A DNA stretch of 22,949 nt from Oribacterium sp. (lineage in GTDB: Bacteria > Bacillota_A > Clostridia > Lachnospirales > Lachnospiraceae): positions 1-22,949 of the forward strand of contig JAGAXP010000252.1 in NCBI GenBank assembly GCA_017940955.1, read 5' to 3'. The translations under genes were made by a program, and so were the position numbers. The notes under the pieces were generated by a model. The model did no database searches. It had not been told where the DNA came from and saw nothing but the letters and a program-made list of their open reading frames with translations. Below are positions 1 through 6,950 of this stretch, piece by piece (the stretch's first letter is position 1; each line of letters begins with the position of its first letter).

Positions 1-122
1 CAAGCTGATTTGCTGAGATGAATTTGTTGCAAATGACATAAACTATACCTCCAACAGATCCTATCTCTATTATACTATTTAGAAAAGGTAATGTATTAGG
101 TTTTCAAGGTTCTAGCGCCCCA

Positions 123-169
123 TTTGTCGGGCGACTCATATAATGATGATGTAGTTTGTCTGGCGATTA
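123..169. repeat. Short direct repeat pair next to a small hairpin
   Basis: TTTGTCGGGCGA and TTTGTCTGGCGA (11 of 12 identical) lie about 34 bp apart just beyond the 3' end of the 196-residue gene. The first copy also pairs with GCGCCCC at about 115-121 to give a GC-rich stem in an AT-rich setting. On the minus strand no clear T-run follows, so it is at best a weak terminator. The rest of positions 1-166 shows no convincing gene. Confidence 0.3.
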
Positions 170-757
170 TCTGTAACGTCTAACATGTGTCTTTGCCTTC
201 AGCATAATATCAATCAATCTAAAGTTTCCTATTCCGACAAATTCAATGACAGGCTCTGCTATGAAAAAATCGGACGCCTTACAGTTATCATAAATTTCAT
301 CGAAATCACAGCATTCTTCCTGAATCTTTAAAAAGTCCTGATCAGACAATACTATTGAAAATGAGTTTTCCAAATAATTTTTGATAGCCGCAAACATCAA
401 CTCAGAACCAAGCTCGATGGTCAAATAACTAAGGTCATCTCCATAAGTAGGATAACTCCATCCCATCCCGCTCATATGCGTTGATTTTTTGCCTCCAGTG
501 TACTCATTTTCAAGAAAATCTGTTACTGTCTGGTCTAAAGATACATAACCATCTTCAACCAGGATACCCGAGTGGTCGTACTTATTGCCATCAGATTTCC
601 ATACATAGTGTTCTATTGGCGATTCAATATATTTTCGTATTTCTCGAATCAGCCGAGCACGGATAAAGTTTTTGCGTTCTTCAAAAAAACTGTTAACATA
701 TTCGGCAATTTCTTCTACGTGGGTATTTATATACTCGATATATAGTGAGTTTTCCAT
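167..757 (-). CDS. Hypothetical protein, 196 aa
   Basis: I do not recognise this protein. It is a soluble, mixed alpha/beta sequence with an N-terminal helical stretch (about residues 1-45, rich in E, R and K) and no signal peptide or membrane segment. The middle contains a Gly/Tyr-rich part (about 88-108, with MSGMGWSYPTYGDD). The C-terminal third is helical and acidic and carries a Cys-Cys pair near residue 148. The ATG at 757 is preceded by AAAGGAT and, a little further up, GAGG. It stands alone: the next gene upstream (vapC) ends about 210 bp away, and that gap contains an imperfect inverted repeat. It could be an accessory or immunity-type protein, but nothing in the sequence proves a function. 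Confidence 0.7.
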   Translation of the reverse strand: MENSLYIEYINTHVEEIAEYVNSFFEERKNFIRARLIREIRKYIESPIEHYVWKSDGNKYDHSGILVEDGYVSLDQTVTDFLENEYTGGKKSTHMSGMGWSYPTYGDDLSYLTIELGSELMFAAIKNYLENSFSIVLSDQDFLKIQEECCDFDEIYDNCKASDFFIAEPVIEFVGIGNFRLIDIMLKAKTHVRRYR

Positions 758-878
758 ATCCTTTATTACCTCTTTTGCACATTTTTGAAGTATCTTGAAT
801 ATGTGTCTACTGCTTCTGTTGATACCTCAATAGTATTAATTTGCCGTACATTCGGATTCAATTAGTCTTAATATGCTT

Positions 879-942
879 AATATATTAGCAAACATATATT
901 TGAGTGACAATATCAAAATGGCACGTAGTTTGCCTAATATAT
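879..942. repeat. Imperfect long-loop inverted repeat
   Basis: AATATATTAGCAAAC (879-893) is mirrored by GTTTGCCTAATATAT (928-942), with one extra C in the right arm and about 34 bases between. It lies between vapC and the 196-residue gene. No T-run follows either arm, so a regulatory or protein-binding role is more likely than a terminator. Confidence 0.35.
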
Positions 943-965
943 GGAAACTATCATTCAATCCAATT

Positions 966-1352
966 CTAAATCTTTAGGCCTTCAACCCGGGCAAATTCTC
1001 TGACATTTTTTGTTACCAGAGTGTAAGCAAACGACTGAGCATGGCCTGCTATCATCATGTCGAGAGGACCTATCGGGGTTCCTTTTTTCTCAAGATTAGC
1101 TCGGATTTTTCCATAGTAATTTGTGGCATCGACATCAAAATCCATTATTTCAATATTTGCAAGCATAAGGGAAAGTGCCAGTCTGTACTTCTCAACTACT
1201 GTGCTCTTTTCTACACCATGTACCAATTCTGCATATGTTACAGATGAAATACAGATTTCGGATGGTTCATGTTTCTGTAACTCCTGAAATACTTTCTCCG
1301 GTTTATGCTTGATCGCATAAATGCAAATGTTGGTATCCAACATATATCTCAT
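966..1352 (-). CDS. vapC: VapC-type PIN-domain ribonuclease toxin, slightly truncated
   Basis: A 128-residue PIN-domain protein, the toxin of a type II toxin-antitoxin pair. Family members are Mg2+-dependent RNases that cut tRNA or rRNA. The N-terminal MLDTNICIYAIK places the first catalytic acid at D6; E42 (TYAELVHG) and D98 (IGPLDMMIAGHA) are the next two, and the C-terminal part ends REFARVEGLKI. The start overlaps the end of vapB by four bases (ATGA), so the two are translationally coupled. Right after the stop, the same frame reads Asn-Trp-Ile-Glu and then a second stop. Since VapC proteins commonly end in GLKIENW, the TAG looks like a GAG-to-TAG change that removes about five residues. 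The catalytic core is intact, so the toxin may still work. Confidence 0.88.
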   Translation of the reverse strand: MRYMLDTNICIYAIKHKPEKVFQELQKHEPSEICISSVTYAELVHGVEKSTVVEKYRLALSLMLANIEIMDFDVDATNYYGKIRANLEKKGTPIGPLDMMIAGHAQSFAYTLVTKNVREFARVEGLKI

Positions 1353-1579
1353 AGCTCTTCACGCTCCTGTACCGGATTCTCCGTGCGGCTATCTGACATG
1401 AAATCATCAGAAAACATATCTATTGCCTTCTTAAAGGAATCCCAATTATTTGTCTTTGGAAATAAAAGAACTATATCTCCAATTTTATTGACCATTACTT
1501 CATCGGATGTAAAGCGATATTCCTTCGGCAGTCTTACTGCCTGACTTCTTCCATTTTCAAATACTTTTGCAGTCATCAT
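1349..1579 (-). CDS. vapB: VapB-type antitoxin (AbrB-like)
   Basis: A 76-residue antitoxin that should bind VapC and repress its own operon. The N-terminal MTAKVFENGRSQAVRLPKEYRF is the swapped-hairpin (SpoVT/AbrB) DNA-binding fold typical of VapB/MvpA-type antitoxins; the acidic C-terminal half would wrap the toxin. I chose the ATG at 1579, where AGGTG lies about 6 bases upstream and the protein starts at the conserved MTAK. A GTG at 1588 is a possible earlier start that adds three residues. A second ATG follows at once at 1576. The 22-bp palindrome just upstream fits autoregulation. Confidence 0.88.
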   Translation of the reverse strand: MMTAKVFENGRSQAVRLPKEYRFTSDEVMVNKIGDIVLLFPKTNNWDSFKKAIDMFSDDFMSDSRTENPVQEREEL

Positions 1580-1606
1580 AATAAACACCTACCTTTCCTG
1601 TGATTA

Positions 1607-1628
1607 GGTATATATCGTGGTATATACC
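1607..1628. promoter_or_regulatory. Palindromic operator of vapBC
   Basis: GGTATATA, six bases, then TATATACC: perfect 8-bp arms starting about 28 bp upstream of the vapB ATG. TATATA-like -10 sequences lie inside the palindrome, so VapB or VapBC bound here would block the promoter, as is usual for this class. Confidence 0.65.
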
Positions 1629-1673
1629 AAAGCAAGCATCATCATAAAACTCTTATGAAATTCCTTTTTTTTC

Positions 1674-1703
1674 ACAAAAAAACAGCCACGCATGTGTGGC
1701 TGT
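1674..1703 (-). terminator. Intrinsic terminator of the parM operon
   Basis: ACAGCCAC (1682-1689) pairs with GTGGCTGT (1696-1703) around a six-base loop. Read on the minus strand, the stem is followed by a run of seven T. It lies 32 bp past the stop of the acidic-protein gene. Confidence 0.85.
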
Positions 1704-1734
1704 ATCACGCGTTAATCAGGAGGATTATACGCTC

Positions 1735-2202
1735 TTATTCGTCTTCAAATTCATCTTCAATTAAATCCATGTCATCATCGTCGTCATCAGAACTGAAGTC
1801 ATCGTTAATGGTGCCATCATCCTTTAAGTCATACATGGACTTAAACTCATCTCCGAGATTTGAACTCATCGATTCTATGACTTCGAATTTTGCACGCTGC
1901 TTGTCTCCGTTTGGCACAGCAACCTCGCCGTTCATAATTTTTGCAATCTGGACTATACGATTGTCCTTATCTGTGAACTCATATCCCATTGTTCTTGGAG
2001 CAAGTCCGTTCCATGCATAACCTTCCATATCTCTTCCATCACCATCATTGGCATCAATATAGCTTGCATATTTTGTTTTCTCATCGTCATCGTAAAGTGC
2101 AGCTACAAAAACAAAAGGGATTCTGGCTCTGTTACAGAGTATCCGTATCTCCTCAAGTTTATTTTTGATGTGTTTCTCGAATTCTTGTCTCTTATCGTAC
2201 AT
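1735..2202 (-). CDS. Acidic-tailed small protein of the partition operon, 155 aa
   Basis: I do not recognise the family. The N-terminal 60 residues look folded and helical (basic helix, then a hydrophobic strand RIPFVFVAALYDDDE). The centre contains YAWNGLAPRTMGYEF. The last 25 residues are almost all Asp, Glu and Ser, with a run of six Asp, so the tail is disordered and strongly negative, like a DNA mimic or a protein-binding tail. It lies third after parM and parR in the same direction, but a 150-bp gap with its own TTGACG/TAAAAT promoter separates it from parR. The ribosome site right before the ATG is poor (G-run 13 bases away), while a short leader ORF ends just inside this gene. A role beside ParMR is inferred from position only. 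Confidence 0.75.
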   Translation of the reverse strand: MYDKRQEFEKHIKNKLEEIRILCNRARIPFVFVAALYDDDEKTKYASYIDANDGDGRDMEGYAWNGLAPRTMGYEFTDKDNRIVQIAKIMNGEVAVPNGDKQRAKFEVIESMSSNLGDEFKSMYDLKDDGTINDDFSSDDDDDDMDLIEDEFEDE

Positions 2203-2245
2203 GTTTTTTCTTTTTCCCCCACTCGTTTTGGAAGTCCTTCAGCAT
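2192..2245 (-). CDS. Possible 17-codon leader ORF before the acidic-protein gene
   Basis: Encodes MLKDFQNEWGKKKKHVR. It has a good GGAAG ribosome site (2254-2258) eight bases before its ATG. Its TAA lies just past the start codon of the 155-residue gene, so the two overlap by 11 bases. The downstream gene lacks a close ribosome site, which fits translational coupling or re-initiation. It is too short to be sure from sequence alone. Confidence 0.35.
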   Translation of the reverse strand: MLKDFQNEWGKKKKHVR

Positions 2246-2280
2246 ATTGATGACTTCCTTTTGATTTGAATTCCCATCAG

Positions 2281-2309
2281 ATTTTACTCATAACATAATA
2301 CCGCGTCAA
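2281..2309 (-). promoter_or_regulatory. Internal promoter for the acidic-protein gene
   Basis: On the minus strand TTGACG (2304-2309) and TAAAAT (2281-2286) stand exactly 17 bp apart, a near-consensus sigma-A promoter in the 150-bp gap after parR. Transcripts would start about 30 nt before the 17-codon leader ORF. Confidence 0.55.
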
Positions 2310-2352
2310 TATATTACTGACAGCAGTATGTAGTCGTACATATAGTTTCGTT

Positions 2353-3225
2353 TTAACAATTCGCATTAAAGAATCCATCGTATATATCTTGTGCTTCATC
2401 CTGGTCGAAATCAGTGCTCTTATTGTTTTCGGCAATGGTTTCTGTAACACTTGTGTTTGCTGTAGTAGTTGTTTTAGGTGAATGTATAAGAGTATCATCA
2501 TTATTTATACTTTCTCTGATTTCTTTCAGATATTCATCAAGCATTCTACGGCCTTCTTCCAGATAAGCCTCGCTGTGTTCAACGTTTTCCTCTAAAGATT
2601 CATCGGAAACGATCTTCACATCTGCTTTAGGTTTTGAAGAATTATCTGAGAATTTACGCTTATCATTTGTTTCTTTACCCGAAACTAGTTGATTGATATG
2701 TGGAATATCTGATTTTGACAGTGCTTTTTCATTTGTTAGTTCAATGATATTTTTAGTATCTATGTTAATCTCGACGTTCTGACTTACAGTCTTGTCCTCT
2801 GTCTGATCGCAGAATGTGCTTTTTTTCCACCTTCTTTTTATTTTCTTCCCGCTTTCTTCCATAATATCCTTAGGAAAATCAACATATCTTTCATCAGTGG
2901 TTTCGATTGGTTTTTTGTTATAGAATACGTAGTCACGGAAAAGACATATGTGTTCCTTAAGGATGAATTTTAAACATTCATTGCGATATCCGGGTGTTAT
3001 CCCATTTACATAGTCTATTAGTTCGTCATCATTTATACCCAATGTAAAACGGGTTCTTATAGGACATTCTCCCTCTCTTTTTTGTGGCATACCGAACTGA
3101 AGAGGAATTTTCTTAATATCTGCATACAGTGCATCGAGAAATATACTTGCCGAAACATTATAATTAGTAAATAGTTCTACCAGAACATGGTCACCATTAT
3201 CATGTAGTCTAATCGGTAGGTACAT
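2353..3225 (-). CDS. parR: ParR-like centromere-binding adaptor, unusually long (290 aa)
   Basis: The probable DNA-binding partner of the actin-like ParM just upstream. Residues of about 55-110 (RFTLGINDDELIDYVNGI, then RNECLKFILKEHI) have the strand-helix-helix pattern of a ribbon-helix-helix domain as in ParR. From about residue 125 onwards the protein is charged, low in hydrophobics and probably disordered, ending in an acidic helix with DEAQDIYDGFFNANC that could be the ParM-contact peptide (inference from the R1 system, where the ParR C-terminus touches ParM). ParR proteins are usually about 50-120 residues, so this is very long. I chose the ATG at 3225, which overlaps the parM stop as TAATG and has AAGGTG six bases upstream; a GTG at 3234 is the alternative. 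No sequence search was possible. Confidence 0.6.
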   Translation of the reverse strand: MYLPIRLHDNGDHVLVELFTNYNVSASIFLDALYADIKKIPLQFGMPQKREGECPIRTRFTLGINDDELIDYVNGITPGYRNECLKFILKEHICLFRDYVFYNKKPIETTDERYVDFPKDIMEESGKKIKRRWKKSTFCDQTEDKTVSQNVEINIDTKNIIELTNEKALSKSDIPHINQLVSGKETNDKRKFSDNSSKPKADVKIVSDESLEENVEHSEAYLEEGRRMLDEYLKEIRESINNDDTLIHSPKTTTTANTSVTETIAENNKSTDFDQDEAQDIYDGFFNANC

Positions 3226-4415
3226 TAGGCACACCTTGCTTTCCTTTTCCGTTGTGATGTTAATTGATTGAAGTAATATCCCCTGACATTAGAATATGTC
3301 ATGCCGATGTTTGTGTTTTCATCTCCACGTATGAGTTTAATGTCCATTTCGGCAAAATACTCTCTAATGTAGGATTCCCATGCAGCTGCGGTTCCGCCTG
3401 TGATTACGATATACTTATAATTTGAGAAATCGAATGTATTTGTCACCTGTTCCATTGCCTCAGTGCATATTTCTCTACTGGCTTCCTGGAGTAAATCTGT
3501 AAAATCTTCGGACTTTATCACAGGTGGTCTTCCTTTGACTCTTTTACATACTCTTACTTTTCCGGTTTCAAGGCAGTTCTGCATAGCAGAAGCCCTGAGC
3601 TTCACCCCAAATTTTTCTTTTATCTTTTCGGATGTTTTTTTAAGTACTGAATTCATTGAGAATTTTGTAAAAGATTCCTTATTGGAAATGGATCTTTCGG
3701 TTATTTCAAAGAAGTCAAGTGTCCCATATCCGATATCAAGAATGGCTCCGTTTTCGGAAAATGTCTTGATAAGGCTGTCGAGATTTCCATTATCGTCAAC
3801 CATAAGGTTCATAAGAGTACCTTTTGGCTGTGACATAACATCAACGCAACCACTTGTAAGCTCGAAATCAAACTGTACATACTGACCGGTCTCTGAAACT
3901 TTAAGCGAGAATCTATGCTTGCCTACGAATGCATCCTTTATAAGCTCTGTATCCTCCTCGATGTATGCAGGTGGGAGTCCTGTCTGAATTGCAATGGTGC
4001 CATTAAGATCTTTTGGTTCACGGTATCCGTTATGAATAAGTGCGAGACCTATGGCTGTCTCCAAAGAGATTCTAAACATTGTGGTGTGATACCTGTATCT
4101 CGATACAAGCTCTCCATCACAATCATTGGTATCTGACTGGCTTACAAGCGCCTGGGCTGTTTTTCCAACTCGCCAGATGTGCCTTGTTTCTGCATCCCGA
4201 TACAATATTTCTTCAGGACTTAACGAACCGCTCAGCATTTCCGGATTTACTCCTAAATCTTTTGCATAGTATGGTGTGCAGAATACACCGCTTTCACAAT
4301 ATGTCTTAACTCCGGAGTAGCCTATATCCGTAGCAATGATAGTAACACCCGGAACGGATGGGTTGTTAAGAGGTTTAAATTCTGTTCTTGTCTGGTAATC
4401 TTTTGCTGTAATCAT
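3225..4415 (-). CDS. parM: Actin-like plasmid segregation ATPase (ParM/StbA-type)
   Basis: A 396-residue actin-fold ATPase, which would polymerise into filaments that push DNA copies apart. The actin-family motifs are in order: phosphate-1 DIGYSGVKTY (about 30-39), the connecting stretch NGTIAIQTGLP (about 138-148), phosphate-2 LDIGYGTLDFFEI (about 226-238) and the adenosine motif VITGGTAAAW (337-346). It is a little longer than R1 ParM (320 residues), with a basic tail (QRKRKARCA). The ATG at 4415 has GAAAGGGG upstream. It leads a tightly coupled operon with parR. Upstream lie a TTGTTA/CATAAT promoter and two 11-bp repeats that flank it, like a small parC. MreB and Alp-type actins are alternatives, but the coupled ParR-like gene favours partition. 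Confidence 0.85.
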   Translation of the reverse strand: MITAKDYQTRTEFKPLNNPSVPGVTIIATDIGYSGVKTYCESGVFCTPYYAKDLGVNPEMLSGSLSPEEILYRDAETRHIWRVGKTAQALVSQSDTNDCDGELVSRYRYHTTMFRISLETAIGLALIHNGYREPKDLNGTIAIQTGLPPAYIEEDTELIKDAFVGKHRFSLKVSETGQYVQFDFELTSGCVDVMSQPKGTLMNLMVDDNGNLDSLIKTFSENGAILDIGYGTLDFFEITERSISNKESFTKFSMNSVLKKTSEKIKEKFGVKLRASAMQNCLETGKVRVCKRVKGRPPVIKSEDFTDLLQEASREICTEAMEQVTNTFDFSNYKYIVITGGTAAAWESYIREYFAEMDIKLIRGDENTNIGMTYSNVRGYYFNQLTSQRKRKARCA

Positions 4416-4447
4416 ATGTATTTATCCCCTTTCGATAAAAGATAAGC

Positions 4448-4488
4448 TTTTCTGATAATTTAATTATGGAAGGGGATTTTTCAGATAA
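4448..4488. promoter_or_regulatory. Two 11-bp direct repeats around the parM promoter (candidate parC)
   Basis: TTTTCTGATAA (4448-4458) and TTTTCAGATAA (4478-4488) differ at one base and are exactly 30 bp apart, about three helical turns. They sit on each side of the -10 box, one touching the -35. A degenerate third copy, CTTTCGATAA, lies at about 4429-4438. R1 parC is built from 11-bp repeats on both sides of its promoter, so these are good candidates for ParR binding, though few in number. Confidence 0.5.
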
Positions 4489-4491
4489 CAA
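4463..4491 (-). promoter_or_regulatory. Promoter of parMR
   Basis: On the minus strand TTGTTA (4486-4491), 17 bp, CATAAT (4463-4468) within CCATAATT, 48 bases before the parM ATG. The -10 block and geometry match the promoters at 9641, 15621 and 18723, but the -35 is closer to normal consensus. Confidence 0.6.
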
Positions 4492-4669
4492 AAATCCTGC
4501 ACATATTAGAGGTATGAGAAGGATCAAATTGTTTCAGACAGTAGCATAATAAACTGAAATTTTTAAACATTCAGTTTTGCCCCTTTTTTTCACATATTTT
4601 CATGGATCCATAAGGTTTTATATACTTTACATATAATCTACAAAACAACAGTAAAACCTAAATAGCTAA
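4492..4669. other. Divergent intergenic region with inverted repeats
   Basis: This is part of the 354-bp space between parM and the 661-residue gene. No gene is seen. It holds two inverted repeats: AAACTGAA (4551-4558) with TTCAGTTT (4570-4577), and AGGTTTTA (4613-4620) with TAAAACCT (4652-4659). Neither is followed by a terminator-like T-run in a useful direction. They may be part of the centromere or operators. Confidence 0.35.
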
Positions 4670-4701
4670 GTGACATTTTTATAATGATTCTGTGTTATAG
4701 T
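4670..4701 (+). promoter_or_regulatory. Promoter of the 661-residue gene
   Basis: GTGACA (4670-4675) is a near -35 box, and TGTTATAGT (4693-4701) forms an extended -10 (TG, one base, TATAGT). The start codon lies 68 bases downstream, with AAAGGAG as ribosome site. Confidence 0.45.
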
Positions 4702-4769
4702 ATAAACATATGATATACGTGCCTATAAAATTGTTCAATTAATTATATAAAGTAAAGGAGCATACCTAT

Positions 4770-6755
4770 ATGGCTATAAAGATAAGAAAATATTCTGGTT
4801 ATTCTGGGGAACCTAGTATTACGAAAAATATCTTATGTGAAGCATATATTTCGCGACGTGATCCGTTCATATTAGCGGTATGCCCACATTGTGGGATTGA
4901 GCAGATTGCTCGATGGGAAAATTATCAAATTTCTTATTTTGCTCGTCGTGCCACAGGCTATGATGGCGATTGCGAAGCACTAAAAGAAAATAAAAAATTA
5001 AAATTACCAACATCTATTTATGCCAAAACTAAAAAAAGAATATTTAACGAGATCACCCAGTTTTTTTCTCCCAATGGTTTTATTTGCGAGTGTTGTGGGC
5101 ATTCCCTTAGCATGGAACCTGGTTATTTATATTCTTCATGTGGAAAATTTTTTGAAGATAACAATAAGAGTTTCCCAGAAGTGTATACAAATCGCGATGA
5201 TGATTATGCGATTCATAATTTAAAATATGTAAATCAAGAAAAATATGAAGCATATAAATGCAAAAAGCCATACGGTGGCAAAATAGATGATGACCAATTC
5301 ATATATACCAACAATTCACTAGCATATGAATTCTGTGAAAAAAATAACATTCCTCATACTCACGATGATAAAACTAGAAATTACATGGAGGAAGGCAGGA
5401 TAGTCACAATAGGAAAGAAAATACTTAGTGGAGATGACTCATATAGCGATAGCTATCACCTTACTGTCGATGAAACATTTGAATTGCTCCGTTTTTACAG
5501 AAAAAAGATGATGGAGATTGAGTCCAAAGAACAAATTAGCATCTTAATTAAAGAGCGTATTGAATTGGCAGAAAATACGGTACTAAAAGACCATGGAGAA
5601 CCTTCTGGCGAAACAAGTTTTCTTAAAAAATATCTTTATAACCTCATTCAAATTGAGACAAATATTGTTTCTCTCTCTGAACGATTGCCTGTACTTTATT
5701 TTACTGAGAAAGAAGCCAGTCGCTTAATATATCAAGTACTAAACTCAAATAGAGAAGAAAAAGTCCTTACAGAGGCCAATAAAAACCTACAAGAAGCAGA
5801 AAGATATTTATTAGTATGTAAGGAGAATGATGATGGATGGCTAGATTATTATAATAAGATCATGGAGAATTACGTTGAAGAACCAATGCCAGAAAAACCG
5901 GAGGAACCAAAAAAGCCAGAGTTAAAAAAGCCAGGATTATTTAATAGAAAAAAAATAGAAGCTGAAAATGCAAGTAAAATATCGGCATATGATACTGCAG
6001 TCGCAGAATGGAAGCTTGCACTGAATAATTATTCCAAAGAGATAGAAAGAATTCAAGAACATAAAGCCAACAAGATGAGTGAAGCAAGGTTGGAGGCAAA
6101 AAACAAAGCAAAATCAGATCATCTTAACGATGTAGAAAGTGCTCAAAGGTTATTAGAAAAGGCTAAGGAGGATCTTGAAAAAGCTAAAACTGAATTAGAA
6201 GAAAAGAATATAGTCCTTCACGAGCCATTGCCAGATAATATTTGGGAACAGGATGTTAATCAGGCAGAAGAAATGCTAAAAAAGTGCATCGATGCCAGAG
6301 TAGCATATGAGAGTATGAATGTTGTTTTTCCAAAGTATCGTAATCTAATAGCATATTCGTCATTTTATGAGTACTTAGAATCTGGAAGGTGCGAAACGCT
6401 GAGTGGTGTGAATGGAGCCTACAATTTATATGAATCTGAACTAAGGCAGAATATGGTGATCTCACAGCTCTCAAAAGTTCTTACGTCCATGGAAGAGATT
6501 AAGGCTAATCAATTCATGGTATATAGTCAACTATCGCGCATGAATTCCAGCCTTGTAAGTCTGAATAGTTCAATGAACAAAGCAGTGTCTTCTCTTGCAA
6601 AAATTGATGCCAATATCAAAAGTATCGATGATTATACAAAGCAGATTGCACATAATACAGAAGTGACCGCTTATAATACAGCGGCAACGGCATATTATTC
6701 AAAAATTAATGCCGAACTTACTAAATCTCTGGGTTATCTTATTGCATTGAAATGA
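4770..6755 (+). CDS. Zinc-finger and coiled-coil protein of unknown function, 661 aa
   Basis: I do not recognise a named function. Near the N-terminus CPHCG (C38, C41) and CECCG (C106, C108, C109) look like two halves of a zinc-binding site. Residues of about 240-500 are mostly charged helix and probably coiled coil, interrupted at about 375-400 by a Pro/Lys-rich linker (repeated KPEEP/KKPEL) and GLFNRKK. The C-terminal 90 residues (about 575-661) have few charges, are rich in Ser, Asn and Ala with heptad-like spacing (LSRMNSSLVSLNSSMNK), and end in KSLGYLIALK; this could be a membrane- or filament-contact helix. No signal peptide. ATG at 4770 has AAAGGAG nine bases upstream. It is transcribed alone, away from parM, and ends at a strong terminator. 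A structural or scaffold role is only a guess. Confidence 0.8.
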   Translation: MAIKIRKYSGYSGEPSITKNILCEAYISRRDPFILAVCPHCGIEQIARWENYQISYFARRATGYDGDCEALKENKKLKLPTSIYAKTKKRIFNEITQFFSPNGFICECCGHSLSMEPGYLYSSCGKFFEDNNKSFPEVYTNRDDDYAIHNLKYVNQEKYEAYKCKKPYGGKIDDDQFIYTNNSLAYEFCEKNNIPHTHDDKTRNYMEEGRIVTIGKKILSGDDSYSDSYHLTVDETFELLRFYRKKMMEIESKEQISILIKERIELAENTVLKDHGEPSGETSFLKKYLYNLIQIETNIVSLSERLPVLYFTEKEASRLIYQVLNSNREEKVLTEANKNLQEAERYLLVCKENDDGWLDYYNKIMENYVEEPMPEKPEEPKKPELKKPGLFNRKKIEAENASKISAYDTAVAEWKLALNNYSKEIERIQEHKANKMSEARLEAKNKAKSDHLNDVESAQRLLEKAKEDLEKAKTELEEKNIVLHEPLPDNIWEQDVNQAEEMLKKCIDARVAYESMNVVFPKYRNLIAYSSFYEYLESGRCETLSGVNGAYNLYESELRQNMVISQLSKVLTSMEEIKANQFMVYSQLSRMNSSLVSLNSSMNKAVSSLAKIDANIKSIDDYTKQIAHNTEVTAYNTAATAYYSKINAELTKSLGYLIALK

Positions 6756-6828
6756 TAAATACATTTAATGCTGAACCTCCTTGCTTTGATTGTTTTTTTT
6801 TGCAACCAGGAGGACGGTTGTAATCCAA

Positions 6829-6864
6829 AAAAAGAGGTCTTTGTGTGAAGAAGACCTCTTTTTT
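6829..6864. terminator. Bidirectional intrinsic terminator
   Basis: AAAAGAGGTCTT (6830-6841) pairs perfectly with AAGACCTCTTTT (6851-6862) around a nine-base loop, with a T-run on both strands. It stops the 661-residue gene from the left and the surface operon from the right. Confidence 0.9.
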
Positions 6865-6950
6865 CATATTGCAATGACTCATTAATTAATAAAAAGTTTT
6901 GTTCATTTTTGAGATTTTTTCTCAGAAAATTTTTGGGGGTTTACCATCAC

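Noticed and set aside
1655..2020. Plus-strand reading frame rich in serine
   Set aside because: It is the reverse of the Asp-rich tail of the 155-residue gene; no ribosome site and low-complexity composition.
2277..2501. Minus-strand 74-codon frame overlapping the end of parR
   Set aside because: Out-of-frame shadow of the parR tail, without a clear ribosome site.
6801..6820. CAACC...GGTTG hairpin near a T-run, as a terminator
   Set aside because: The T-run comes before the stem on the plus strand and becomes an A-run after it on the minus strand, so it has the wrong order.
6909..6945. TGAGA-TTTTT-TCTCA as the terminator of the surface operon
   Set aside because: The stem is only five pairs and AT-rich; the strong bidirectional hairpin at 6829-6864 serves better.
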